Below, piece by piece: positions 1 to 6,491 of a stretch of 6,491 nucleotides of DNA. The number at the start of each line of letters is the position of its first letter. Position 1 is the first letter of the stretch. This DNA comes from Candidatus Kuenenia stuttgartensis (GTDB lineage Bacteria; Planctomycetota; Planctomycetia; Isosphaerales; Isosphaeraceae), in assembly GCA_945874095.1 (NCBI GenBank), contig CAMCFM010000270.1:1-6491 (forward strand). The letters run 5' to 3'. Below the pieces are notes generated by a model. It was given only the letters and a program-made list of their open reading frames with translations. It was not told the DNA's origin and ran no database searches. Both the position numbers and the translations under genes were made by a program.

Positions 1-432
1 ATTGAACTTAAGCAGATTATTCGATCACTGGCCGCCGAGGGTCGTTCCGTGCTGGTCAGCTCGCATATCCTGAGCGAAATGAGCGAGTTTTGTACCTCAG
101 TTGCGATCATGGAACGTGGCCGAATGGTCGTTCATGGAACGATCGCCGAAGTTCAGGCCAAATTCAATCAAGGCGTGGAATTGCATATCAAAGTGCTTGA
201 AAGAGCTGAGGAACTGGGAAAATGGTTATTACATTATGAAGGAGTTCTGGCAACAGAAAGGAATGGATCTGCCAATGAACTCACAGTCAGATTTGCAGGC
301 ACTGACGAACAATCGATTGCAAACCTGCTTGCCGACATTTACCGGGCCGATTTTCGGATGGTCAGTTTTGCACCTCGTCAGGAAGGGCTTGAAGAGCTTT
401 TCCTGAAGGTTGGGGCGAAGGAAGTTTCATAA
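1..432 (+). CDS. ABC transporter ATP-binding protein, C-terminal part (5' end outside window)
   Basis: The reading frame is open from base 1 and ends at TAA 430-432, giving 143 visible residues. The start, Walker A, signature motif and probably Walker B lie upstream of the window. What remains is the end of the nucleotide-binding domain: a helix, then the strand SVLVSSHILSEM with the H-loop (switch) histidine at visible residue 22, then the typical VAIMERGRMVVHGT strand-turn-strand around residues 33-46. Residues from about 53 onward form the mixed alpha/beta tail common in ABC-2-type exporter ATPases, ending in the usual LEELFLKV helix. By family knowledge the protein hydrolyses ATP on the cytoplasmic face to drive a membrane partner. 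The partner is probably the membrane protein starting 72 bp downstream on the same strand. The substrate cannot be told. Family assignment is secure; the subtype is inferred. Confidence 0.93.
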   Translation: MELKQIIRSLAAEGRSVLVSSHILSEMSEFCTSVAIMERGRMVVHGTIAEVQAKFNQGVELHIKVLERAEELGKWLLHYEGVLATERNGSANELTVRFAGTDEQSIANLLADIYRADFRMVSFAPRQEGLEELFLKVGAKEVS

Positions 433-504
433 CTTTCATCAATCATGAATCGGAATTTATCCAACCCATCCAAATATCGTCGACCAGCAAAAAGGCCATA
501 AATC

Positions 505-2118
505 ATGTCAGTAAATGAAACAGAAATCACGGCTGAATCCGTGGCGAATACAACCAAGCCGGAGAAAGGCTGGGATTGGTCGATACTCACGGACAATCCG
601 ATTATTATCAAGCAATCTCGGGTCAGATTAAAACGTTCGTCAATGATCAGCTGGTTCATGGTGATCGGAGTTTTGGCTTCAGCTGTGATCTGGATGGAGT
701 TTCAATTCGGGACCAAACGCTATGACCGGTCAGCCGGTTATATTCTGGGCGGAATGGTTTTTATGATGTTGATTGTTGGTACCCAGCAGCTTGCACTGAT
801 GATCACCGCCACCAGAGCGACTGGCATGATTGATTTCCATCGACTCAGCCCGCAATCACCTGTGAGCCTGCTGGTCGGGTTTCTGGCCGGTGGGCCAATT
901 CGCGAATATGCCATTGTTGCATTCGCAATTCCGTTTCTGATTCTGGCCTGCGTGCTTTATGGAACACCGTTGACGGGCCTTTTCATCTTACTTTTAGCCG
1001 CATTCTCGCTCACATTATTAATGCACGGATTGACTCTGGTCTCGGCCATGCTCTCAAAAAACCCGAATCCGAATGCCGCGAAAGGCGCATCGTGGGGCGT
1101 TTTTGCGTCCATGGGGATGTTGGGCCCGTTGTTTAGTGGCACAATGGCGGTAGACAGGCTGGCGGGCGACCCGCCCAAAGCCCAGTTTTATGGAATTGCA
1201 ACGACGGTACCGATCGTTTTTACGGGTATAGCCTGTGTGGCTTCAGGGTTTTTCCTGGTTGCCGGTGTAAGGCGATTTAAAGATGATATCCGGCCTTCGC
1301 TCACAAAACGCCAGACTCTGCTGGCATTATCCATGGCCGTACTGATCGGCTGGGGTCTGTTGTTCCAATCTGTGTTTCCGTACGATAATTTTGTCAAGCC
1401 CTTTGAATTGACAATCATCGGCTTCTGGACTCTGGTCAGTTTCATTCTGATTGGAACCGCTGCTCCAGACCGGGTCACTTATATTGGCGGACTCAGGCGC
1501 AGCTTACGACTTGGATTAAGACGCCCTGGGCCGTTCGAGGACCGGGCTTTGAATCGCTGGGTTATCGGGGTTATTGCTGGCATCTTGACAGCCGGAATTT
1601 CAGGCCTGTATGTCATCCGCAATGCGCTCTATGACGAAGTCTCTGCCCTGCCGGGTGCATCCACAGCCACGGCCATACTGGTGGTTCTGGAATTCGGCCT
1701 GGCGTTGCAATACTATCGACTTCGGCTCGGTAAACAAGCGGGCGGGGCCTTTGCCCTTTTCTTGTTTGTGGCCTGGTTAGTGCCGTTTATCCTCGGAATG
1801 GCATTGACTTTGGCATCAGGAATCTCACAGGAAAATGAAGGGAATGGCTTCATCCTGATGTCAATCAGCCCTTTGTTCGGCGTTCCACTGGGGACCGGTG
1901 TGATCCAGATTTCCGATATTCCCATCAAAGAATGTCAATTGGCGGCTCTCATTCCGACGCTTTTCGCTGTTTTTATCTTCAACCAGATGATCACCAATTT
2001 GCAGAGGCGAATCGACAAACGGATTTTACCGGAACATCAATCACCAAACGTCGACCCTTTCGCATGGCTTGACGACGCCACTCCACAGGAACTTGTCGCC
2101 CGAAAGATGAAATCGTAA
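505..2118 (+). CDS. Polytopic membrane protein, probable ABC-2-type transporter permease
   Basis: This 537-residue protein is very hydrophobic. By eye there are about 12-13 membrane segments, near residues 47-66, 79-101, 134-152, 155-180, 196-216, 231-254, 271-290, 300-318, 352-372, 385-403, 414-438, 449-468 and 477-496. The N-terminal 45 residues are soluble and end in NPIIIKQSRVRLKR, just before the first membrane segment. That resembles the NP-x-hydrophobic-K/E-x-R-x-R motif that precedes membrane segment 1 in many ABC-2-like permeases. The C-terminal 40 residues are soluble and charged. The ATG at 505 is supported by AAAGG at 491-495, 9 nt upstream. The preceding ABC ATPase lies 72 bp upstream with no terminator between them, so an operon and a joint exporter are inferred. 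At 537 residues with about 12 segments it is roughly twice a classical six-helix ABC-2 permease. The substrate is unknown. The membrane nature is certain; the permease role rests on context and the N-terminal motif. Confidence 0.82.
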   Translation: MSVNETEITAESVANTTKPEKGWDWSILTDNPIIIKQSRVRLKRSSMISWFMVIGVLASAVIWMEFQFGTKRYDRSAGYILGGMVFMMLIVGTQQLALMITATRATGMIDFHRLSPQSPVSLLVGFLAGGPIREYAIVAFAIPFLILACVLYGTPLTGLFILLLAAFSLTLLMHGLTLVSAMLSKNPNPNAAKGASWGVFASMGMLGPLFSGTMAVDRLAGDPPKAQFYGIATTVPIVFTGIACVASGFFLVAGVRRFKDDIRPSLTKRQTLLALSMAVLIGWGLLFQSVFPYDNFVKPFELTIIGFWTLVSFILIGTAAPDRVTYIGGLRRSLRLGLRRPGPFEDRALNRWVIGVIAGILTAGISGLYVIRNALYDEVSALPGASTATAILVVLEFGLALQYYRLRLGKQAGGAFALFLFVAWLVPFILGMALTLASGISQENEGNGFILMSISPLFGVPLGTGVIQISDIPIKECQLAALIPTLFAVFIFNQMITNLQRRIDKRILPEHQSPNVDPFAWLDDATPQELVARKMKS

Positions 2119-2129
2119 CCCGATTACAT

Positions 2130-3650
2130 TTAACGGCGCGATTTTCTTTGATGAAACGGACGGCTTTGATCATTGGGATTGCTGGCCTGTTCGGCTCTGA
2201 GTTTGGTGTAACTGGCCTCGAGATCAACGATCGGGCGTGGATAATCTCGCCCATATTGAAATCCGAACGAGAGATTCCCTTGCCCGCCCTGCTCCATCCG
2301 CCATGGTTCGTGCACCATTTCCGCAGAAAGGCTTTCAAGTTCAGGCAGCCATGTCTTTACATAAATGCCTTTAGGGTCGTAATCACGAGCCTGTTTGATC
2401 ACCTGAAAATAGCGATCCTGACGAGGGTCGTTGCCCACGCCTGCCACATAGCTCCAATTGCCCCAATTTGAACAGACGTCGAAGTCGATCAACTGACTCT
2501 CAAACCATTCTGCACCAGCTCTCCAATCCACACCGAGGCTTTTGACGAGAAAACTCGCAACATTCTGACGACCCCGATTGGATTGAAAACCGGTGAGTAA
2601 CAGTTCTCGCATATTGGCATCAATAAATGGAATCCCGGTTCGGCCTTCAATCCATGCATTCAGCAGGGTATTATCCTGATTCCATTTCTTTTTGATTTTA
2701 CGAGGCCCAGAGAGATGAAATAGTGACGTGCCGGCCTGAAGTGCAAAGAATCGGAAATAATCGCGCCATATCAGCTCAAAAACGAGCCAGTAAGTGGAAT
2801 CATTCTGAACGCGATCCTGCTCATAGAGTGCGACTTCGGCTGCGATTTGTCTGGGTGAGATACAACCAATTGCAAGCCATGGGGCGAACTTTGAGGAATA
2901 ATCGGCCCCCAGCAAGCCATTTCGGGTGAGTTTATACGATTTCAGGCGATCGGTTTCCCAGAAATAATGATTCAGACGTTCCATGGCCGCCGTTTCACCG
3001 CCTTCAAATTGCAATACAGAGCGTGGATCTGAACTTGGCTCTGGAAGATCAAATTCTTTTAACTCTGGCAATCTTCCGAAATCGACTCCTGAAGGGGCGG
3101 GTGGAACGGTCGTAGGTGAAGCGAGTGGTCCTCGAATTTTGGCTTTATTTTCACATGCGATACGAAACTGGGTGAAAACAGGTGGTAGGTTTTTGACTAC
3201 AAACGGGAGATCCGATTTGTGATAAAGCGTTGAGCCCCAATAAGAATGGGCCTTCACGCCCTGATCGGTCAATGCTTTGACTAGACTTGCTTCCACCTGG
3301 GTTTCTTCGTCGGTGGCTTCCTGATGATAATACAACTCGCAGGGTTGCATTTTCTTGATCAGTTCAGGAACCACGATTTCAGGAAACCCTCGCAGAACCA
3401 GGAGATCGTTGCCCATCGACTGTAATTTTTTGCGGAGGTCAGCGAGTGATTCGAACAGGAATTTGGCTCGAATCGAGCCTGTTTTCGAAAAGTGAAACAG
3501 ACGGGTGGTACCGAAGTGGCGTGGATCAAGCACGTAAACGCAAACAAGATTTGCCGGACGGCTTTGCAAGGCACTGATCAGTGGTTCATGGTCGTGAATT
3601 CGTAAATCGTTACGAAACCAGACAACGGCTGTACGGCTCAATTCACTCAT
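2130..3650 (-). CDS. cry: Cryptochrome/photolyase, DASH family (CRY-DASH)
   Basis: The product is a 506-residue FAD protein of the cryptochrome/photolyase family. The N-terminal antenna-binding Rossmann-like domain opens with VVWFRNDLRIHD (9-20) and runs to about residue 140. The helical FAD domain covers about 220-480. DASH-type signatures are GGETAAMERLNHYFW (217-231), YSSKFAPWLAIGC (251-263), FELIWRDYFRF (291-301), TGFQSNRGRQNVASFLVK (353-370), DFDVCSNWGNWSYVAGVGND (389-408) and YDPKGIYVKTWLPEL (424-438). Aligned by eye with E. coli photolyase, W399, W376 and W323 match the electron-transfer triad W382/W359/W306, and N395 matches the residue facing flavin N5. Y401 replaces W384, as is usual in CRY-DASH. 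Family members bind FAD and methenyltetrahydrofolate. They repair cyclobutane dimers, mainly in single-stranded DNA, and may also signal. The start overlaps the upstream DUF2256 gene by 8 nt and has an AGGA six nt before it. The short basic tail (about 490-506) is typical of the family's variable end. The family is certain; repair versus signalling is open. Confidence 0.97.
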   Translation of the reverse strand: MSELSRTAVVWFRNDLRIHDHEPLISALQSRPANLVCVYVLDPRHFGTTRLFHFSKTGSIRAKFLFESLADLRKKLQSMGNDLLVLRGFPEIVVPELIKKMQPCELYYHQEATDEETQVEASLVKALTDQGVKAHSYWGSTLYHKSDLPFVVKNLPPVFTQFRIACENKAKIRGPLASPTTVPPAPSGVDFGRLPELKEFDLPEPSSDPRSVLQFEGGETAAMERLNHYFWETDRLKSYKLTRNGLLGADYSSKFAPWLAIGCISPRQIAAEVALYEQDRVQNDSTYWLVFELIWRDYFRFFALQAGTSLFHLSGPRKIKKKWNQDNTLLNAWIEGRTGIPFIDANMRELLLTGFQSNRGRQNVASFLVKSLGVDWRAGAEWFESQLIDFDVCSNWGNWSYVAGVGNDPRQDRYFQVIKQARDYDPKGIYVKTWLPELESLSAEMVHEPWRMEQGGQGNLSFGFQYGRDYPRPIVDLEASYTKLRAEQASNPNDQSRPFHQRKSRR

Positions 3651-3825
3651 GATTCGTCCTGGATTCGTTGGGCAACTGGGCAGACTTTTTGCGTGCCCTG
3701 CATTGGTCGGAGCAATAAATCACATTCAGCCAGTTTTTGGACCATGATTTACGCCATATGAATGGACGATTGCAAACGGGACAGATTTTGGCGGGCAATT
3801 CCGATTTTTCGATACGTTTGGCCAT
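3643..3825 (-). CDS. DUF2256 family small zinc-ribbon protein
   Basis: The product is a 60-residue basic protein. Four cysteines at 15, 18, 38 and 42 form CX2C-X19-CX3C, as expected for a zinc ribbon. Between them lies the aromatic/basic stretch RPFIWRKSWSKNWLNVIYCS, which is the DUF2256 signature (CPVC-x-RPF-x-WRK-x-W...W-x-x-V-x-YCS-x-x-CR). An in-frame stop at 3841-3843, only five codons upstream and with no alternative start between, fixes the ATG at 3825. The ribosome-binding site there is weak (GAG, 4 nt upstream). Its stop codon lies inside the first codons of the cryptochrome gene (overlap ATGAGTGA), so the two are almost certainly co-transcribed and coupled. DUF2256 genes are known to occur beside cryptochrome/photolyase genes in many bacteria. 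No biochemical function is established. Zinc and nucleic-acid binding are reasonable inferences from the cysteines and positive charge. Confidence 0.93.
   Translation of the reverse strand: MAKRIEKSELPAKICPVCNRPFIWRKSWSKNWLNVIYCSDQCRARKKSAQLPNESRTNHE
3657..3660 (-). promoter_or_regulatory. Shine-Dalgarno of the cryptochrome gene, inside the DUF2256 coding sequence
   Basis: On the minus strand AGGA stands 6 nt before the cryptochrome ATG (3648-3650), within the last codons of the DUF2256 gene. It supports this start and allows ribosomes ending DUF2256 to re-initiate. It is a better match than the site in front of DUF2256 itself, so the cryptochrome may be translated at least as strongly as its small partner. 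Confidence 0.6.
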
Positions 3826-3929
3826 GTCGCTCGATCCGGATCAGATGCAGTCCCAATTCAATCTGGTCACCATGATTAGCATAGGCCAGTGGGCAAGCGT
3901 GAAATCGGTATACGGCAGGATTGGACTCG

Positions 3930-3944
3930 CCACGCATGCGGTGG
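3930..3944. promoter_or_regulatory. Imperfect palindrome in the divergent DUF2256/eda intergenic region, possible operator
   Basis: The sequence CCACGCA/TGCGGTGG is an inverted repeat with a perfect 8-bp core (CGCATGCG, 3933-3940). Its arms continue to 7 bp if one G on the right is bulged. It lies 81 bp before eda and 105 bp before the DUF2256 start, just upstream of a possible eda -10 box. A regulator site for either divergent gene is possible. It matches no operator I can name, and short palindromes of this size also arise by chance. Confidence 0.2.
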
Positions 3945-3950
3945 GCTGGT

Positions 3951-3956
3951 TATAGT
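3951..3956 (+). promoter_or_regulatory. Candidate -10 box for eda (TATAGT)
   Basis: TATAGT matches five of six bases of the sigma-70 -10 consensus and lies 68 bp before the eda ATG. No good -35 box stands at 16-18 bp. TTGGAC at 3921-3926 would need a 24 bp spacer, which is too long. It is the most plausible promoter element in this gap, but the call is weak. Confidence 0.22.
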
Positions 3957-4024
3957 ATGGCAATCACTATCATGAGCTTCGGCTACTGAACAGATCCAGC
4001 AAAAGCAACGGAGAATTCACGCAA

Positions 4025-4672
4025 ATGGCAACCAACACGCTTTCTCGTATCCTTGACTGTGGCATTGTGGCTGTGATTCGGTCCGAAAAGCCCGACCAGC
4101 TCATCCAAGTGGTTCAAGCCCTGGCCAAGGGAGGAGTTACCGCGGCCGAGATCACCTTTACGGTGCCTGATGCAGATCGGGTGATTCGTGAAGTGCGCAA
4201 GGCTCTTGGTGACTCGATTGTACTCGGAGCCGGCACGATTCTTGATACGGAAACGGCCAGGACGGCGATTCTGGCAGGCGCGGAATATCTGGTCACCCCT
4301 TGTCTGAACTTGGACGTCATCCGACTGGCCAAGCGATATGGAACGGCCATCATGCCCGGCTCGTTCACTCCAACGGAATGTCTGGCCGCCTGGGAAGCCG
4401 GCGCGGATATCGTGAAGGTTTTCCCAGCTGAAGTGGTCGGCCCACCGTTCTTCAAAGCCATGCGTGGCCCATTGCCACAAATCCGCCTGATGCCAACAGG
4501 TGGGGTCGACCTCAACACAGCAGAATCGTTCCTGGCTGCCGGAGCCTGCTGCCTGGGCGTAGGTTCAAGCCTGGTCGAGCCTAAGGCTGTTGCAGCCGGC
4601 GATTTCGGACGGATTGAAAGCCTGGCAGCACAATATGTGGAAATTGTCCGTAAGTTTCGGGCTGGCAAATAA
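4025..4672 (+). CDS. eda: 2-dehydro-3-deoxy-phosphogluconate / 4-hydroxy-2-oxoglutarate aldolase (KDPG/KHG aldolase)
   Basis: The product is a 215-residue class I aldolase, close to the usual length of about 210. It cleaves KDPG to pyruvate and glyceraldehyde-3-phosphate in the Entner-Doudoroff and uronate pathways, and often 4-hydroxy-2-oxoglutarate as well. It is a cytoplasmic TIM-barrel enzyme, trimeric in characterised relatives. Active-site residues can be placed along the strands: R19 in GIVAVIR, general acid/base E42 in AAEITFTVPDA, T71 in GAGT, P92 in LVTPC, the IMPGSFTPTE loop at 109-118, Schiff-base lysine K131 in DIVKVFPAE with F133, and the phosphate-binding TGGV at 158-161. All the expected catalytic residues are present. 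GGAGA at 4010-4014 is 10 nt before the ATG. No Entner-Doudoroff dehydratase, KDG kinase or sugar-acid gene is adjacent within the window. The gene appears to be transcribed alone and is closed by the hairpin at 4681. Which substrate dominates in vivo cannot be told. Confidence 0.96.
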   Translation: MATNTLSRILDCGIVAVIRSEKPDQLIQVVQALAKGGVTAAEITFTVPDADRVIREVRKALGDSIVLGAGTILDTETARTAILAGAEYLVTPCLNLDVIRLAKRYGTAIMPGSFTPTECLAAWEAGADIVKVFPAEVVGPPFFKAMRGPLPQIRLMPTGGVDLNTAESFLAAGACCLGVGSSLVEPKAVAAGDFGRIESLAAQYVEIVRKFRAGK

Positions 4673-4680
4673 TACGAGAA

Positions 4681-4717
4681 ATCGGTGAAGTCGCGATCAT
4701 CTCACGACTTCACCGAT
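4681..4717. terminator. Strong hairpin between convergent genes, probable bidirectional terminator
   Basis: ATCGGTGAAGTCG (4681-4693) and CGACTTCACCGAT (4705-4717) form a perfect 13-bp stem with an 11-nt loop. The hairpin begins 8 nt after the eda stop and ends 35 nt before the stop of the minus-strand ASPIC/UnbV gene. The following sequence is T-rich but broken on both strands (GATTTGTTTGAT on the plus strand, TTCTCGTATTATTTG on the minus). It is therefore a terminator with a poor U-tract in either direction. Position between two converging genes and stem strength argue for termination over chance. Confidence 0.8.
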
Positions 4718-4752
4718 GATTTGTTTGATATCAATTTCTAAGGAAAACCACC

Positions 4753-6491
4753 TCACTGTCCAGCCTGACGTGTCTGGTAAGTTTCCAGATACAATTTATA
4801 GGCAGGATCCACTGGACGATTTTTATCAGGTCCAAACGGATAATCCGGCATCCCCCGATAGGGCATTGGCCCGATGTCGTCGCTGGTGGCGGTGTAAGGG
4901 TCGGCGTCCTTGCAATATCCATAGCTGCGAAGGACATACGACCGAGTCCAGCCTTGTTTTAACTCCGGCAGTTGTTTCGCGTCAAATTCCAGACGAATTT
5001 CATCGCCAGGCCCCACCACGCATTGCTGATCGTCATCGGCTGTCAGGAGCTTTTGAACGTCTCCATATTTCGTGAGCTTCCCAGCCATCGGGGCCAGCGG
5101 TGCAGGGTCGATGTAATCATAGTCATAAACCAGTGGCAACTTGCCATCAGGCGAAATTTCACGCGTATAGCCGCGCCAGCCAAGTTGAGCCCTTGCGACT
5201 GGAATTTTATGCAATTGCAACTGTTGACTTGATTCTGGTTCCAGAATGGCCAGAAAGGCTTCGTCGTAATAACATTCCATGTTCGTTCGAAGCCGAAGAT
5301 TCAAAGGCCGGTCGAGTGGTAGTTTACCAGTCAACTCCAGTGTTGTCAGACGTGGGAGCCCAGCCGGGTATCCTGGATCTGCTTCCAGGACCTTCCACGA
5401 GCCATCTTTTTCCTGAATTTCCAGGACCGGCGGTTTCAATTCCAACCCACTCGAAGCGGCGGCATAATTTGTTTGAGAATAGGGATATTCCACCCATCCA
5501 GCCAGACCAAGGATGAGTCTGTCGGTTGGTTTCATCGATTTCAACTGCTCTCCGAAATGCAATTCCACGCCATGATCTTCGGCATAGCCTGTCCAGCCGA
5601 TCCGGCGATTGAATCCATCGCTTGTGCGTCGGTCAAATTTCGCAAGGATATCGGTCACATCGCGGCCCTTCAAATCATTGGCCTGTAATGGATTAAACCG
5701 CTTTTTCCAAGATCTGAGTGCGCCGGTGGGGCGATTTGTGCCGGGGCTGAAACGCTCATCAAGGCCAATGTTAATTCCAGGAGGCGAGTCGACCACATCC
5801 AGCATTAAGTGGTCGATATAGGCCACTTCGTCCATCGGTTCCGTGATCGAGAGCCGAAACGAGCCATTTTCAGGCTTTAATTGGTCGGAACTAATCAGCA
5901 TGGCTTCGTCGCGATCAGGCTGGCTGTAAACATTGGGTGCCACAAGATATCCAAGCCCGCCACCGCCCAGAAAATCGCCCAGACAGACGAACTTTTCACC
6001 ATTCCAGGTGAACAGGACGGGGCAACTGCCGGTCTTGCGATTATTTTCAGCCAGAGCCAGGCGCTGATCCGTAGGCACGTTCAGCTCGCACTGCATGACG
6101 CCGTCGGGCCATCTCAACCGGAGCAACGGAATCGTTTTCGTGCCTGATGTACCGAGAACCACGGGCTGAACGCTTTGTGACAGATCCGCTGAGGTTGTGG
6201 TGTGTTCATATGGAACATAAAGCCCTTGACCTTCAAGGGATAAACGAGTCCCGATCCCGTGCGGATTGGTCCGCATGTGATCAAAACTGCGCTTCCACCG
6301 GCCACCCAGATCGATGGCAATATAAGGCCTGTCAGCCGTTTGATTTAAAGCGAATATTGGGCCTGTTTCGGTCCACAGAATCAGTTCAGGCAGGGGCGAG
6401 CCGTCGATATCGGCAATGGTCATGGCTGAGACCACAGCCCCCACGGCTTGTGAAGTGGCCACAGGGAGGCGTTCGAGCACGATTTTGCCGT
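4753..6491 (-). CDS. FG-GAP/ASPIC-UnbV domain protein with long C-terminal extension (5' end outside window)
   Basis: The frame is open to the window edge and stops at TGA (4753-4755), giving 578 visible residues. A GTG at 6478-6480 is an internal valine, not a start. Numbering from the first complete codon, residues 24-50 hold a last FG-GAP/VCBS-like repeat with a calcium-loop-like ADIDGS and the strand LPELILW. Residues 76-133 are an ASPIC/UnbV domain, marked by HGIGTRL (77-83) and RLRWPDGVMQ (124-133). From about 155 to the end runs a mostly beta extension that opens with CPVLFTWNGEKFVCLGDF (156-173), a glycine-rich DFLGGGGLGY, and later GPGDEIRLEFDA (493-504) and GWTRSYVLRSYGYCKD (513-528). 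ASPIC/UnbV proteins with FG-GAP repeats are usually exported beta-propeller proteins. The signal peptide and most of the propeller would lie upstream of the window. The function is unknown; a surface or periplasmic binding or scaffold role is only an inference. Few cysteines and no enzymatic motif are visible. Confidence 0.9.
   Translation of the reverse strand, partial: GKIVLERLPVATSQAVGAVVSAMTIADIDGSPLPELILWTETGPIFALNQTADRPYIAIDLGGRWKRSFDHMRTNPHGIGTRLSLEGQGLYVPYEHTTTSADLSQSVQPVVLGTSGTKTIPLLRLRWPDGVMQCELNVPTDQRLALAENNRKTGSCPVLFTWNGEKFVCLGDFLGGGGLGYLVAPNVYSQPDRDEAMLISSDQLKPENGSFRLSITEPMDEVAYIDHLMLDVVDSPPGINIGLDERFSPGTNRPTGALRSWKKRFNPLQANDLKGRDVTDILAKFDRRTSDGFNRRIGWTGYAEDHGVELHFGEQLKSMKPTDRLILGLAGWVEYPYSQTNYAAASSGLELKPPVLEIQEKDGSWKVLEADPGYPAGLPRLTTLELTGKLPLDRPLNLRLRTNMECYYDEAFLAILEPESSQQLQLHKIPVARAQLGWRGYTREISPDGKLPLVYDYDYIDPAPLAPMAGKLTKYGDVQKLLTADDDQQCVVGPGDEIRLEFDAKQLPELKQGWTRSYVLRSYGYCKDADPYTATSDDIGPMPYRGMPDYPFGPDKNRPVDPAYKLYLETYQTRQAGQ

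Noticed and set aside
433..504. Terminator or internal promoter between the ABC ATPase and the permease
   Set aside because: No inverted repeat with a T-run and no paired -35/-10 boxes are visible in this 72-bp gap. Only the AAAGG ribosome-binding site is supported.
2111..2125. AATCG-TAACC-CGATT hairpin at the end of the permease gene as a terminator
   Set aside because: A 5-bp, AT-rich stem with no following T-run is too weak to call a terminator.
2148..2471. Plus-strand open frame of 107 codons
   Set aside because: It lies antisense to the conserved C-terminal part of the cryptochrome, has no family resemblance, and sits within a continuous real gene.
3737..3955. Overlapping small open frames on both strands (3737-3955 plus, 3749-3937 minus) around the DUF2256 gene
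   Set aside because: They overlap the DUF2256 gene in other frames. Only the DUF2256 frame shows a conserved cysteine pattern and a coupled neighbour.
3826..3965. Sigma-70 promoter for the DUF2256-cryptochrome unit on the minus strand
   Set aside because: Fragments such as TTGCCA and TATGCT occur but do not pair at a sensible spacing, so no box could be chosen over chance matches.
3983..4668. Two long open frames on the minus strand (4114-4668 and 3983-4480) opposite eda
   Set aside because: They lie antisense to a complete, clearly recognisable KDPG aldolase. Their residues are biased to Arg, Ser, Pro, Ala and Gly with no recognisable motif, as expected for shadows of a codon-biased gene.
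4972..6147. Several plus-strand open frames of 70-138 codons opposite the ASPIC/UnbV gene
   Set aside because: All are antisense to a frame with clear domain signatures running without interruption from the window edge to 4753. None has a recognisable domain.

Overview
The window holds five protein-coding genes of chromosomal, housekeeping or accessory-metabolic character. Two of them are cut by the window ends. The combination of an ASPIC/UnbV-type FG-GAP protein with a long C-terminal extension, an oversized ABC-2-like permease, mid-range GC content and loosely packed genes suggests an environmental bacterium, most likely a planctomycete. That assignment is an inference from gene style; there is no rRNA or marker gene to fix it. 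I see no tRNA, rRNA, CRISPR array, insertion sequence, prophage or origin.

Layout. Positions 1-432 (+) are the C-terminal part of an ABC transporter ATPase. It is followed after 72 bp by a 537-residue polytopic membrane protein (505-2118, +), which I read as the permease of the same exporter. Only 11 bp further on, and convergent with it, lies a two-gene unit on the minus strand: a 60-residue DUF2256 zinc-ribbon protein (3643-3825) and a DASH-family cryptochrome/photolyase (2130-3650). The two overlap by 8 nt, so they are very probably translationally coupled. A 199 bp divergent intergenic region separates them from a KDPG/KHG aldolase gene, eda (4025-4672, +). A strong 13-bp perfect hairpin (4681-4717) separates eda from the convergent minus-strand gene at 4753-6491, the C-terminal 578 residues of an FG-GAP/ASPIC-UnbV protein whose N-terminus lies beyond the window.

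How the genes relate. The first pair should form one exporter of unknown substrate. The DUF2256-cryptochrome pair should form one light-response or DNA-repair unit. The aldolase feeds pyruvate and glyceraldehyde-3-phosphate into central metabolism, and nothing next to it belongs to its pathway. The last gene looks like an independent, probably exported, surface or periplasmic protein. I found no convincing new multi-gene system. The points most worth a second look are the DUF2256-cryptochrome overlap, the long conserved-looking but uncharacterised C-terminal module of the ASPIC/UnbV protein, and the roughly double-sized permease.
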